A stretch of 64,000 nucleotides of DNA from Rhizobium viscosum (GTDB lineage: Bacteria > Pseudomonadota > Alphaproteobacteria > Rhizobiales > Rhizobiaceae), in the NCBI RefSeq assembly GCF_014873945.1, contig NZ_JADBEC010000001.1:3737001-3801000 (forward strand), in the 5' to 3' direction. Within the stretch, counting starts at the first letter, position 1. Each line of letters opens with the position of its first letter. Shown here piece by piece: positions 16,641 through 24,984 of this stretch. The position numbers and the translations under genes are program-made. The notes under the pieces were generated by a model. It worked only from the letters and a program-made list of their open reading frames with translations. It was not told where the DNA came from and ran no database searches.

Positions 16641-17075
16641 TTATTTTCGCTCGAGCGGCGCCCGTCTGGGGGGCTGATCGAACTGGAAAGGAAGCATAAA
16701 CTCCATCACGCTCGGATAGGCGCCTTTGGGCCGCCTGGGGAAGGGAGAGGCCTTTTGGATAACCTCCTTCACGCTGCTTTTCACCCAAGCGCGCTTGGCG
16801 GCAGTCCCGCCCGTCACGCTGACTTGCGGCTTGCCAACAAGTCGGCCTTCCGCGTTGACCGCAAAGCGTACAGTGCCGCGGATGCCGTCAAGTGCGCCGA
16901 GTTCCGGATTCAGACGCCAGTGCTGCTTGATGGAATTGCGCATCTCCAGAACGGCTTGCCGTTCTCCTGCGAGGGACGCGTTCTGCGCCTTGGCAGTGGC
17001 GGCAAAACCAGCCGTTGTAGCCAGTGCCAGAAGCAGCACGAGGGTCCGGGCCGCGTGCGAAAGCGCTGCCTTCAT
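16641..17075 (-). CDS. Secreted protein with a TonB/TolA C-terminal-like domain
   Basis: A 144-residue protein with a signal peptide (MKAALSHAARTLVLLLALAT). The mature part resembles the C-terminal domain of TonB/TolA proteins: SIKQHWRLNPELG, then GTVRFAVNAEGRLVGKPQVS and a C-terminal FMLPFQFDQP strand. It lacks a membrane anchor and Pro-rich spacer, so it is not a classical TonB. Such stand-alone domains are frequent in rhizobia and their role is unclear. Confidence 0.7.
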   Translation of the reverse strand: MKAALSHAARTLVLLLALATTAGFAATAKAQNASLAGERQAVLEMRNSIKQHWRLNPELGALDGIRGTVRFAVNAEGRLVGKPQVSVTGGTAAKRAWVKSSVKEVIQKASPFPRRPKGAYPSVMEFMLPFQFDQPPRRAPLERK

Positions 17076-17166
17076 CTTCTCAATTCCCTGCTTTTCCGAC
17101 TTTGTGCCGTCTGCACCCGCCTTGCCATCCGTAAGGCGAGCGCCAAAGGCATTCGGCGCGTCCGCC

Positions 17167-17508
17167 TCAGCGACCCTGGAAGATCTTGACGAGCTTCGGG
17201 GTATAGCGACGATTGCTGAGGTCGACCGTGTCCTGATAGGTGGCGCGGCCGGAGACGAGGGCCTTCAGGTACCGGCTACAAGCAACGCGCGGGGCGTCCT
17301 TGTCCGATACGTTCATGACAATGGCGGCGTTGCGGTGCCAGGCAGCGTCGGTCGCGCTCATGCGCTTGACGCACATGTTTTGAACTTCGGTTCGTGCCCG
17401 CGCGCTGCCCTGCAGCATCGTCACCGTTGCATCATATTGCTGTTCAGTCGGAGCACAGCCGGCGAGAAGTCCTGTGGCAATCAATGTCATTGCAATGTAA
17501 GCGCGCAT
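17167..17508 (-). CDS. Small lipoprotein, paralogue A (113 aa)
   Basis: Begins MRAYIAMTLIATGLLAGCAP, a lipoprotein signal with lipobox LAGC. The mature part has conserved cysteines (MCVKR, VACSRY) and ends YTPKLVKIFQGR. A paralogue of equal length lies immediately upstream at 17782-18123; the two share the signal peptide and the CSRY...YQDT...Y.PK.VKI frame. Function unknown. Confidence 0.75.
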   Translation of the reverse strand: MRAYIAMTLIATGLLAGCAPTEQQYDATVTMLQGSARARTEVQNMCVKRMSATDAAWHRNAAIVMNVSDKDAPRVACSRYLKALVSGRATYQDTVDLSNRRYTPKLVKIFQGR

Positions 17509-17571
17509 GATTATTCCTCAATTATAGTGCGGCAGCGTCTTGTGCTGCGATGGCAGGGTTTCTTTATTTTG

Positions 17572-17590
17572 ATTCTCGCTTCACGAGAAT
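17572..17590. repeat. Inverted repeat upstream of lipoprotein A
   Basis: ATTCTCG and CGAGAAT flank a 5-base loop, 64 bp before the lipoprotein A start. The equivalent site before lipoprotein B (18189-18207) has the same left arm, loop length and place, with one changed base in the right arm. It may be an operator or part of a leader hairpin. Confidence 0.5.
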
Positions 17591-17781
17591 TCTGTTCTTC
17601 TGTTTATTCTAAATACAGTTGAAATGACGTGCGTGTAACAGCACCGACCAGCCTTGCCGCGGTCTTCGAGATTGTCAGGCTTTGCATGAAGATGAACCTT
17701 CACAGAAGCCTTGCCGGCTTTTTGCCGCCTGCGCCCGTCTTGCTGGTCGCGAGGCGAGCGAAAAGGCGAGCGCTGCCCGCG

Positions 17782-18123
17782 TCAGCCACCCCGGAGGATC
17801 TTGACCACCTTCGGGCTGTAGTGGCCATTTTTGACGTCGAGCGTGTCCTGATAGGTTATGCTGCCGGAAACGATCGCTTTTGTGTATCGGCTGCAGACAA
17901 TTTTCGCAGCGTCCTTGTCCGCCACGTTCAGGGCGACAGCAGCGTTATGGCGGGCCTTCTTGTCGGAAAAGCCGAGCTGCCTTATGCACTCGTCCAAAAG
18001 TCCGTTTCTCTCACGCTCGCTGCCTCGCAACACTCTGACAGCTGCATCATATTGCTTCTCGGTCGGCGCACAGCCGGTCAGTAATGCGGTGGCGATGAGT
18101 GTCACTGCAATATAGGCGCGCAT
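17782..18123 (-). CDS. Small lipoprotein, paralogue B (113 aa)
   Basis: Begins MRAYIAVTLIATALLTGCAP with lipobox LTGC. It aligns over its full length with paralogue A, with the same cysteine positions (ECIRQ, VCSRY) and C-terminus (YSPKVVKILRGG). The upstream regions of the two genes are also duplicated, including a short inverted repeat about 65 bp before each start. Function unknown. Confidence 0.75.
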   Translation of the reverse strand: MRAYIAVTLIATALLTGCAPTEKQYDAAVRVLRGSERERNGLLDECIRQLGFSDKKARHNAAVALNVADKDAAKIVCSRYTKAIVSGSITYQDTLDVKNGHYSPKVVKILRGG

Positions 18124-18353
18124 GATTATCCCTTAATTATGCTGCTGACAGCGTCTTGTGCTGCGATGGGCAGGGCATCTTTATTTCGATTCTCGCTCCG
18201 CGGGAATTCTATTCTCGCAACTCTTCTATTTCTTCTAAATAAGGTTGAAGATCGCATGGGTGGATGATGCGCGTAGCGCGGTGCGGAAAGTTCCTGTTAT
18301 GGGCTCGCTCGTGAGCCAGTGAGGCCACATGGCAATGAATCAACTTTCGGCCG

Positions 18354-19157
18354 TTACTGCCCGATCGCCATTTCTGCCGACCGATAAGCCTTCGCCCGCT
18401 CCTTCGCCCGCACTGCCTTCACCACCAGCGCGCCCGCCACGACCAGCCCGAGCACCATCACCCCACCAAGCACTAGCAAATTTACCTCCGCCGGCAGCGC
18501 CGCACCCGTGCCCGCACCACCTGATGCCGACACTGCGATTGCCGCGCCGGCCTTCTGCAGCGTACCCGCCGTCTTTTCCGCCTTGCTAGCCTCATCGGCC
18601 AGCGCTGCCTTCACATCCACGCCCGGCTGCACGCGGAGATACATCGCAACCGCCTTCGCCTCGATCTTCGCCACGCGCGCCGACCAGCCCTTGCCGTAGG
18701 TTTTCCAGATCGCCAGGCCATGCATGAAGCTCAGGCGGCGGGCGCAGAGGGCTTTGATTTCCCTAGTGCCGGCGGTTGCGGCTTTGGCGCGGGTGAGGGG
18801 GCCGGGTTTGCCGTCGGCGGGGGCGCCGATGACTGACTGGGCGTCACGCAGCGCGCGGGCGGGGCCGGAGTTGACGGCGTAGTCGAAGGTGGCGAGGTCG
18901 AAGCCCGGGGGCAGGGCGTCGCCGCCGATTTCGTCCCAGTATTTCGCCTTGTAGATGGGTTTGACGTCGTCGAGCGTCAGGTTGCGGATATCGAGATTGG
19001 GGAAGGCGGCGGCCGAGATGCCGTATTTGGTGCCTTTCAGCGTGCCCTTGCCGATCCTGCCGCCGGTCCAGTTGCCGGGGTCGGTGCGTTCCAGGGAGAG
19101 GCCGCCTTCGGATTGCAGGGTGATCGAGAGGCATTCGGGGAAATTCGCGCTGGTCAT
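18354..19157 (-). CDS. GH108 N-acetylmuramidase (phage-type endolysin) with C-terminal TM segment
   Basis: A 267-residue peptidoglycan hydrolase. The N-terminus carries the GH108 signature ITLQSEGGLS with catalytic Glu17, followed by GTKYGISAAAFP and YDxV-type FDYAVNSGPARA; the second half has a putative peptidoglycan-binding domain (GPLTRAKAAT). Near the C-terminus is a hydrophobic helix (about 230-255) and a basic tail, which would tether it to the membrane. The ATG at 19157 was chosen since upstream sequence is not protein-like. In a phage it would degrade the wall during lysis; the matching holin genes lie far away near 44 kb. Confidence 0.87.
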   Translation of the reverse strand: MTSANFPECLSITLQSEGGLSLERTDPGNWTGGRIGKGTLKGTKYGISAAAFPNLDIRNLTLDDVKPIYKAKYWDEIGGDALPPGFDLATFDYAVNSGPARALRDAQSVIGAPADGKPGPLTRAKAATAGTREIKALCARRLSFMHGLAIWKTYGKGWSARVAKIEAKAVAMYLRVQPGVDVKAALADEASKAEKTAGTLQKAGAAIAVSASGGAGTGAALPAEVNLLVLGGVMVLGLVVAGALVVKAVRAKERAKAYRSAEMAIGQ

Positions 19158-19688
19158 GCCGCGTTCCTTTTTCGATGGATCGCGACAAGTTTCGGATGGC
19201 AACAGTTGTGCCCGTTGCATGGCGATATCAGGCGGAATGCCTGGCAATGGCTCGCGCACTCACACCCTCTCCGAGACGATTGGGAACCCATCGTTCGTTG
19301 AGGTCGGCGGCCGGGTTTACCCGTAGCGTTCGGGATTTTCTGCGGGGCGCGTTTCGAATCGAAACGTCGGCGAATGTCTGATTTCTGGATGGGAGAAGTG
19401 ACCGCCGCCTCCGTCACAGGAGAACGGAGTGGGGCGCGGCGGCCGGCTTTTGAGGGCCTGTAACAGAACCACGAGCCTGAGACATCGTTCCCCAAAAGAG
19501 CCTAATCAAATAGGGCTATGGAGGGTTTGCAGGAGTGGAATGTCGCGCCGGAAATACCTGAGCAAGGCGGGCAAGCTCTCTTCCATGGCGGTCGAAGTTG
19601 ATCGCCACTGCCTTTGGGGGACGAGGGCGGAGAAATGTCGCGTTTCGCTCGGCAACAGCAGAGCCGCCGAGCCTCGAAGGCACAGGTC
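19158..19688. other. Gene-free stretch in phage-like module 1
   Basis: No supported gene. A short rightward reading frame starting at 19540 has a decent ribosome site but soon runs antisense to the 74-aa gene and has no protein-like composition. An imperfect GC hairpin (arms at 19402-19415 and 19424-19442) followed by CTTTT is the only structure seen. Confidence 0.4.
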
Positions 19689-19913
19689 CTACGGCTCCTG
19701 CAGTTCGCCTCTTTCGCGAAGCTTCAGGATGCCGAGCTGGATGACCTTTATGAGATCGGCCTGCAGGGTGCCGTGACTCTCCTGATATTCTTCCAGGGTC
19801 GGCTTGGTGACGGTCGCATAGGCGAGCGCCGACAGGTGTTCATCCTTCACCGCCTGTGCGCCGAGGTCCCAGATGCGGTCAAACAATATGCGGTCGAGAT
19901 CCTGGCGTGACAT
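19689..19913 (-). CDS. Small hypothetical protein (74 aa)
   Basis: Begins MSRQDLDRILFDRIWDLGAQ; GGAAAGAA lies just upstream. The product is soluble, mostly helical and acidic/basic mixed, with ALAYATVTKPTLEEYQESHG in the middle. No family recognised. It lies in the phage-like module and has the same direction as the primase. Confidence 0.5.
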   Translation of the reverse strand: MSRQDLDRILFDRIWDLGAQAVKDEHLSALAYATVTKPTLEEYQESHGTLQADLIKVIQLGILKLRERGELQEP

Positions 19914-20286
19914 GTTATTTCTTTCCATCCATGTCCTGGCCCATGCCCTGGCCATGCCTTCTTGCTGGCCATATTTTCTTGTTGGTTTTGACGCTGACGC
20001 CGCAGGAGCAGGCTGCAGGCGATCAGCCCAAAAGCTGCCGAGGCTCAGCAAGCACGACATTGACGGCAAAAGCCCACCACATGATGTGGTTCTCGGTTGG
20101 GTACCGGGCGCTCGCGGTTCGGAACGAGCCTGCCGCAACAGTGGGCGGGCTTCAAAAAGAACAGCTCCAGGTGCTGATGGAAGAGCCGACCACACATGCA
20201 CATGGTCACATCTCCCTGACGAAGGCGAGTCAATTTTTACGCGAGACTGTTATGACCGTTGATCGGAAACTCGGCCGCTCCGCATC
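19914..20286. other. Gene-free stretch between the 74-aa gene and the primase
   Basis: Several overlapping open frames exist on both strands but none has a convincing start, codon use or family. Nothing else was recognised. Confidence 0.4.
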
Positions 20287-22803
20287 TCAGAAGACATCGG
20301 CGTAACTGGCTGATCCCATCAGCGTGCTTTCCTTGAGAATCACCCCTTGCGCCACCGTGCCGTTTGCAAGCCGCTTCAGGCGCACGTCGGGCATGGATTT
20401 CAGGCGCTGGGAGAAGGTGTTGACGGGCGGCAGGAAGCTTTCGCGGTAGCCCTGGTCGGTCGCCCATTTGCGGAAATCCTCGAAGAGTTTTGCGGTGCGC
20501 AGCCAGCCGCCTGTGGGTTCGGCCTCTGCTGGCTCAATGCGGATATCGAACCATTCGTTGAGCGGGTCGAGCAGCAGCCAGCCGTTCAGCGCCTCCTTCG
20601 AGCTTTCGGGCATGGTGTAGCCACCATTGCGCTTCAGCCGCCGGGCGCCCGACACGGCAAGGCCGAGCAGCAGTTCCAGCTCTTCCCTTGCGATGCGCTC
20701 GGCAATATCGGGGATGACCTCATGCTCGGGAATGCTGCGGTTGAACTGGATGACGACGAGGCGGCGGCGCAGGCCCCGGTCGATACCGCCGTTGAAGCGC
20801 GGCAGGGTATTTGTCGTGAAGCAGTGGAGCGCCCGCGGGATGAAGCTTTGGACATCCTTGTAGAGGCTGCGGCCTTCGATCGGGTTGCCGGTGACGGCCG
20901 CCTTGAATTCCTCGCCTGAAATGGCAGCGGCACTCAGCTCGTCGGCGACGTTCGCCGCCTTGCCGGCGAGGTTGATGATGCGCTTCTCGTCATTGAAGAA
21001 AGCGGGTGAAATGGAGGAGACGGCGCCTTCAGGCAGCAGCGCACGAAAGAGCGCGGCAATGGTGGATTTGCCGTTGCTGGCGGTCTCGCCGAGCAGGATG
21101 AAGGCCTTCGGCTGGCGGATGCGGGTGGCAAGGCCGAAGGCGGCAGCGCCCAGCATCTCGGCCACGAGTTTGATCTTGTCGGCAGCATCAGGGTCGCCCT
21201 GAAAGGCGCCGTGGAGCAATTTATGCAGCAGCGATCCTTCTGGCGGATGGCTTTCGGTGTGCAGATTGTAGTCCGCGGATATTGTGAAGCGGAAGCGATC
21301 GTCAGGGTCATGGGGGCGGCAGATCACCTTGCCGGTCTCATCGAGAGTAATGGTGCAGTTCAGCGCGTTGACGCCGATGGCGGGATTGCCGAAGAAGCCG
21401 GCCTCGGCGGTGCGCGTGCCGAACTCGTTGAGAATGCCGTCGATCATATGCCTGCCGAGCTTCAGCGGCTTTTCCTTCGGGCCGATGCCGACAGCATCGA
21501 AGGCATGCATGGCAAGGCGGATCTTCTGTTCGGGGATGGGGCGCCAGGCGGAGGGGCCATAGGCCCAGAATTTGCCGTCGGCGCGGACGATCCGTCCGCC
21601 GCAGGCCTTCGCCAGATGCTCGTCGAAAATGCGCGCCAGCCAGACTTCGGAGCCGAAAGGCTGGCTCGGAAACCATTCCGGCATACTGTCTACGCCGTCG
21701 ATGCCTCGTGGCGCCTTGGGCGCGTGCGGGTCCGGCTCTTCTGCCGATGGCGGCGGCTCGACCGGGGCAGGCACATGGCGGCGGATGGTGGCGCGCATGA
21801 AGGCATCGAGTTCGAGGCGCGTCCAGCCGGCATCGACGGCATCGGCACTATCCCAGCCGCGACAGGGAAGGCGGCCCGCCTGCCAGTCGCAATAGGCGAA
21901 ATGGCCGAGATCGGAAGCGGCCCCGGCATCGGTAAAACCCGTCAGCCGGACGCGTGCCCCCAGCGCGGTGAGAATGGCGGCGATCTCGTCTGCCGTCGAA
22001 AGACCAGGCGCATCGAAATCCGGCCAGATCACCACATCGCGGCCTGATAGCGGCGACCAGTCGGTGTGTTTGACGCCCTGCGTGCCGCCGGCCCAGGAGA
22101 GCACGATGCGGCCGGTTTTGCCCGCCAGCCTGTCGCGGCATTTTTCGCCCTCGACGACAATCACCTGCTTCGTCTTGCCGAGCGTTTCGAGGCCGTAGAG
22201 CGGGCGCGGTTTGGGAAAGGGGTAGCGGCACCAGGTCTCCTTGCCGTCGGGCAGACGGGCAAACATGACCATCGGCGTTTCCTTGGCCCCATCAGGCAGG
22301 TCATGGCGCAGCACATAGCCGATCAGCGCGCCGTCGGCATGCCTGTAGGGAAAGACCATGGAGGGAGAAAATGAGCCCCATTCGGAGCGGTCGCCCTTGC
22401 GCTTGGGATTATAGAGGCGGATGCGGGTGCCTGATCTGACCGGCTCGGATGGAGGCGTCAGCGGCGTGATGCCCTCATAGGGATCGCGCACCTGCCGCGC
22501 ATGGGCGCTTGCGTTCGGCAGGGCATGGCTGCTGCCGTCGAGAATCCGGATGGCTTCTGCAAGATCGACGCCCTTGATCTGCTGCACGAAATCCAGGACA
22601 TCGCCGCCGGCGCCGCAGCCGAAACAATGGTAGCGCTCGACGCCATCCTGCCCCCTGAAGATGGTGAAGGAGGGTGTCTCCTCGGCGTGGAAGGGGCAGC
22701 AGGCGACATGTTCGTGCCCGTTCCTCTCCAGCCTGCAGCCATAGCGCGCCGCCGTCTCAGACAGCGACACATCGCGGCGAAGCTGTTCGAGATCTGCAGG
22801 CAT
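20287..22803 (-). CDS. Phage-type primase-helicase (CHC2 zinc finger, Toprim, P-loop ATPase)
   Basis: An 838-residue replication protein. The N-terminal zinc finger has Cys/His ligands in CCPFH and YHCFGCGAGGDVLDFV. A Toprim-like region follows (VIVVEGEKCRD; VIWPDFDAPG). The C-terminal half is a D5/superfamily 3-type helicase with Walker A LGETASNGKST and sensor-like TNTLPRF...RGLRRRLVVIQF. The ATG at 22803 was chosen: the only upstream in-frame start is a TTG lying inside the operator. It would prime and unwind phage DNA. A GTTG-N9-CAAC site spans the promoter region, so control by the nearby XRE repressor is likely. Confidence 0.88.
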   Translation of the reverse strand: MPADLEQLRRDVSLSETAARYGCRLERNGHEHVACCPFHAEETPSFTIFRGQDGVERYHCFGCGAGGDVLDFVQQIKGVDLAEAIRILDGSSHALPNASAHARQVRDPYEGITPLTPPSEPVRSGTRIRLYNPKRKGDRSEWGSFSPSMVFPYRHADGALIGYVLRHDLPDGAKETPMVMFARLPDGKETWCRYPFPKPRPLYGLETLGKTKQVIVVEGEKCRDRLAGKTGRIVLSWAGGTQGVKHTDWSPLSGRDVVIWPDFDAPGLSTADEIAAILTALGARVRLTGFTDAGAASDLGHFAYCDWQAGRLPCRGWDSADAVDAGWTRLELDAFMRATIRRHVPAPVEPPPSAEEPDPHAPKAPRGIDGVDSMPEWFPSQPFGSEVWLARIFDEHLAKACGGRIVRADGKFWAYGPSAWRPIPEQKIRLAMHAFDAVGIGPKEKPLKLGRHMIDGILNEFGTRTAEAGFFGNPAIGVNALNCTITLDETGKVICRPHDPDDRFRFTISADYNLHTESHPPEGSLLHKLLHGAFQGDPDAADKIKLVAEMLGAAAFGLATRIRQPKAFILLGETASNGKSTIAALFRALLPEGAVSSISPAFFNDEKRIINLAGKAANVADELSAAAISGEEFKAAVTGNPIEGRSLYKDVQSFIPRALHCFTTNTLPRFNGGIDRGLRRRLVVIQFNRSIPEHEVIPDIAERIAREELELLLGLAVSGARRLKRNGGYTMPESSKEALNGWLLLDPLNEWFDIRIEPAEAEPTGGWLRTAKLFEDFRKWATDQGYRESFLPPVNTFSQRLKSMPDVRLKRLANGTVAQGVILKESTLMGSASYADVF

Positions 22804-22823
22804 GTTGCGGCTCTTGCAAGGGA

Positions 22824-22844
22824 ATGTTGTCAATATCGCAACAT
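22824..22844. promoter_or_regulatory. Candidate repressor operator O1 (GTTG-N9-CAAC)
   Basis: ATGTTG and CAACAT are perfect inverted 6-mers nine bases apart, located just upstream of the primase start. The same architecture recurs at 23890-23910 and 24060-24076. Confidence 0.6.
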
Positions 22845-22898
22845 GGCCGGCGCAGAACGGGCGGCGGCCATGGTCATTTCACGTATCTGCGCGGGGAT

Positions 22899-23300
22899 TT
22901 AACGGGTGGTGGTACCGGGAAACTTGCCTTCCAGCACCAGCCGGTAGCCGCGGCGATAGCCGACATTGGCAATGCCGATGCCGGAGCCTTCGAGCCTCTG
23001 GCGCAGGTGGCAAAGGGCGACCTTGAAGGCGAGGTACATCTTGTCAGGCGAGGGGCCGCCATCGGGATCGTCGATATACATGGCGGTGAAGATGCGCTCG
23101 GTGATGACGGGCAGGCCCTTGCCCTTCCAGACCGCCTCGAAAATGCGGCCTTGCATCGGAGTCAGGCCATAGTGATCGATGACGATTTCGGGCTGCGGCG
23201 CGGTGACCGGCTGCTTGCAGCAGGGGCAGAGCAGCGGCTTGGAGATGGCGAGCGGGGCAGGCGCAGGTGCCGGGCTCGAGCGTGTCGTGATCGTCTGCAT
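22899..23300 (-). CDS. Winged-helix DNA-binding protein with CxxC, phage early region
   Basis: A 133-residue protein. Residues about 20-35 contain CPCC, a possible metal or disulfide site. The rest resembles an OmpR/PhoB-type winged helix: LTPMQGRIFEAVWKGKG, then MYLAFKVALCHLRQRLEGSG and a C-terminal wing NVGYRRGYRLV. There is no receiver domain. GAGGAT precedes the ATG. It lies between the primase and small regulators in one leftward set and probably regulates phage or host promoters. Confidence 0.65.
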   Translation of the reverse strand: MQTITTRSSPAPAPAPLAISKPLLCPCCKQPVTAPQPEIVIDHYGLTPMQGRIFEAVWKGKGLPVITERIFTAMYIDDPDGGPSPDKMYLAFKVALCHLRQRLEGSGIGIANVGYRRGYRLVLEGKFPGTTTR

Positions 23301-23408
23301 ATCATCCTCACTGAATTTGGCTCATTGAATTTGGCCGCACTGAGCTTGGCCTCACTGGATCTGGAATTCCGGTGACATTGCGAATTGGTTTGCCGGCGCT
23401 GTTAATGC

Positions 23409-23600
23409 CTATGGAGAGGCCATCATCATCGCGCGGATGCGGTCTTCGAAGAGGGAAAGGCGGCGCAGCCGGTTGGCGAGATGCACAAGGTCGTCGACAT
23501 CATCGCCATCGATGAGCAGCAGCGCCTCGCCGGCGGCCGCCCCGCCATGCATGACGCAGCGCCCGATCAGCGCATCGATCAGCTCCGATTGCGCCAGCAT
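23409..23600 (-). CDS. Small hypothetical protein (63 aa), phage early region
   Basis: Start MLAQSELIDALIGR was chosen because TAAGGAG, overlapping the stop of the upstream gene, sits nine bases before this ATG. An in-frame ATG seven codons earlier overlaps that gene. The product is acidic and helical (DGDDVDDLVHLANRLRRLSL). No family recognised. Confidence 0.55.
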   Translation of the reverse strand: MLAQSELIDALIGRCVMHGGAAAGEALLLIDGDDVDDLVHLANRLRRLSLFEDRIRAMMMASP

Positions 23601-23613
23601 GGAGAGCGGCTCC

Positions 23614-23841
23614 TTACGCATCCTCTTCCTCCGGCATCATGTCCGATGGGGTAAGTGATACGCCGCGGCGCCTTGCGGCCTGCAACAGAAGCAACTGGTC
23701 GCGCCCATTGATGAGGCCGTGCTCGTCTCTGAGCGCCCTGCAGATCTTGGAGCGATGGCGCTTGAGCTCGGCTGCGAGCGCGGAGGGCGTCAGCGCAAAT
23801 TTGGCGGCGACTTTCTGCCAGGGCGTTTTCGCCTTAGCCAT
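23614..23841 (-). CDS. Small helix-turn-helix-like protein (75 aa), phage early region
   Basis: Starts MAKAKTPWQKVAAKFALTPS. Helices around TPSALAAELKRHRSKICRAL could form a helix-turn-helix, suggesting a Cro-like or accessory regulator. It is the first gene of the leftward set and the candidate operator O2 lies about 50 bp upstream of its start. Family not certain. Confidence 0.58.
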   Translation of the reverse strand: MAKAKTPWQKVAAKFALTPSALAAELKRHRSKICRALRDEHGLINGRDQLLLLQAARRRGVSLTPSDMMPEEEDA

Positions 23842-23889
23842 GCTGATCTTCCCCTGTCTGATGCGGCTCTTGTTGTTGAAGTTGAGATT

Positions 23890-23910
23890 ATGTTGTCGAA
23901 ATCGCAACGT
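23890..23910. promoter_or_regulatory. Candidate repressor operator O2 (GTTG-N9-CAAC)
   Basis: ATGTTG and CAACGT are nine bases apart; the spacer differs from O1 at few positions. It sits in the promoter region of the leftward early genes. Confidence 0.6.
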
Positions 23911-24059
23911 CAATCCGAAATAGGAAAAAATACCTATCTTTTGCATTTTGATGCCGAAGAGCATGTTTTCCGGCAGATACGTGGGTCGTATTGCAACTTG
24001 AGCAGATCAACCATGTCAAAGGTTGACGGTAAAAAGCCCGGTGCGGTTGCTTGCGCCTC

Positions 24060-24076
24060 GTTGCGTTTTTTGCAAC
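24060..24076. promoter_or_regulatory. Candidate repressor operator O3 (GTTG-N9-CAAC)
   Basis: GTTG and CAAC nine bases apart, with a further GCAAC at 24083-24087. It is about 50 bp upstream of the XRE repressor start, where autoregulation would be expected. Confidence 0.5.
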
Positions 24077-24125
24077 AAATAAGCAACGCTGCATATGTGC
24101 ATGGGGACGCTGATGGGGGAACTCG

Positions 24126-24764
24126 ATGGCTGAGATTGATGGCAGCTGGTTTCACAACCAGCTTGATGACCGGGGGCAATCGCTGCGCGCGCTCGCCCGC
24201 CATCTCGGCAAGGATGCCTCCGCCGTTTCCCGAACCTTCTCCGGCAAGCGCCGCATGACGATGGAGGAGGCGGCCGAGATCGCAGGCTTCCTCGGCGTAT
24301 CCGTCACCGAGGTCATGCACCATGCGGGGATCACTGGGCATGCCGGCATGCCCCGGGATAGCGAGGGGCTGGGGCTGAAGATCCTGCTGTCTGCCGTGAT
24401 CGGCGAGGATGGCGAAGTGCGCGCGCTTTCCGAACCGCAGCCCTTGCCGCAGGCTGTGCTCGACAAGGCGCAGCTTTCGATCGGCGCCAGCCGCAACCGG
24501 CGGATCATCGCCGCTGAGGTGCGGGCCTCCTCTGGCGCGCTGTCGATCTGGGACGATGCGGTGCTGCTCTTTGCGCCATCAGATGGCATCGAGCCCGGCG
24601 CGATCGGCGCGCTTTCGATCTGCGGCCTTGCCGGCGGCAGACAGATACTCGCCAAGCTCGACCGCGCCCGCAAGACCGGAGAGGCGAGGGTGATTTTTCC
24701 TGATGGCGGGATCGAGGAGGCGGTGCTCACGACGGCGACGCCGGTGCTGGCGGTGGTGCCGTAG
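24126..24764 (+). CDS. XRE-family phage repressor
   Basis: A 212-residue protein with an N-terminal helix-turn-helix (LRALARHLGKDASAVSRTFS, residues about 19-38, then MTMEEAAEIAGFLGVSVTEV). The C-terminal half (about 90-212) is beta-rich and ends TTATPVLAVVP, like the C-terminal domain of LexA/CI-type repressors, but the Ser-Lys protease pair is not obvious. GGGGGAA precedes the ATG. It is divergent from the leftward early genes across a ~280-bp region holding two candidate operators, the usual layout of a phage immunity switch. Confidence 0.82.
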   Translation: MAEIDGSWFHNQLDDRGQSLRALARHLGKDASAVSRTFSGKRRMTMEEAAEIAGFLGVSVTEVMHHAGITGHAGMPRDSEGLGLKILLSAVIGEDGEVRALSEPQPLPQAVLDKAQLSIGASRNRRIIAAEVRASSGALSIWDDAVLLFAPSDGIEPGAIGALSICGLAGGRQILAKLDRARKTGEARVIFPDGGIEEAVLTTATPVLAVVP

Positions 24765-24806
24765 GGGGCGTGATGGCAGGCATAGGGAAGCACGGACGTG
24801 CCGCGT

Positions 24807-24984
24807 GGCACCCCCCTCTGCCCTGCCGGGCATCTCCCCCACAGGTGGGGAGATTGGCTGGGAGCACCGGCTTCCCCAAACAAGAACGTTGCAAACGGCA
24901 CGACGTAGTGATGTGCGAAGGTCAGGCCGCTTGTCGATCTCCCCACCTGTGGGGGAGATGCCCGGCAGGGCAGAGGGGGGTGCC
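24807..24984. repeat. Long inverted-repeat intergenic element (48-bp arms)
   Basis: Bases 24807-24854 and 24937-24984 are perfect reverse complements, separated by 82 bases. The arms contain CCCCTCTGCCCTGCCGGGC and CTCCCCACCTGTGGGG. The form matches the RIME-type palindromic elements found between genes in Rhizobiaceae. It carries no ORF. It lies just past the repressor gene. Confidence 0.75.

Larger units (their letters stand above)
18354..24764. mobile_element. Phage-like module 1: endolysin, primase-helicase, regulators, repressor
   Basis: Leftward genes for a GH108 endolysin, a zinc-finger/Toprim/P-loop primase-helicase and small regulators are followed by a divergent XRE repressor. This is the early and lysis side of a temperate phage. 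No integrase, capsid or attachment sites are visible; edges are set by the outermost phage-like genes. Confidence 0.65.

Noticed and set aside
17600..18240. TTTAGAA-like half-sites upstream of the lipoproteins (Irr/ICE box)
   Set aside because: The second half-site TTCTAAA is missing in the right spacing in both copies.
19540..19776. 79-codon rightward ORF with AGGAG site
   Set aside because: It runs antisense into the 74-aa gene, has Arg/Ser-rich composition and no family.
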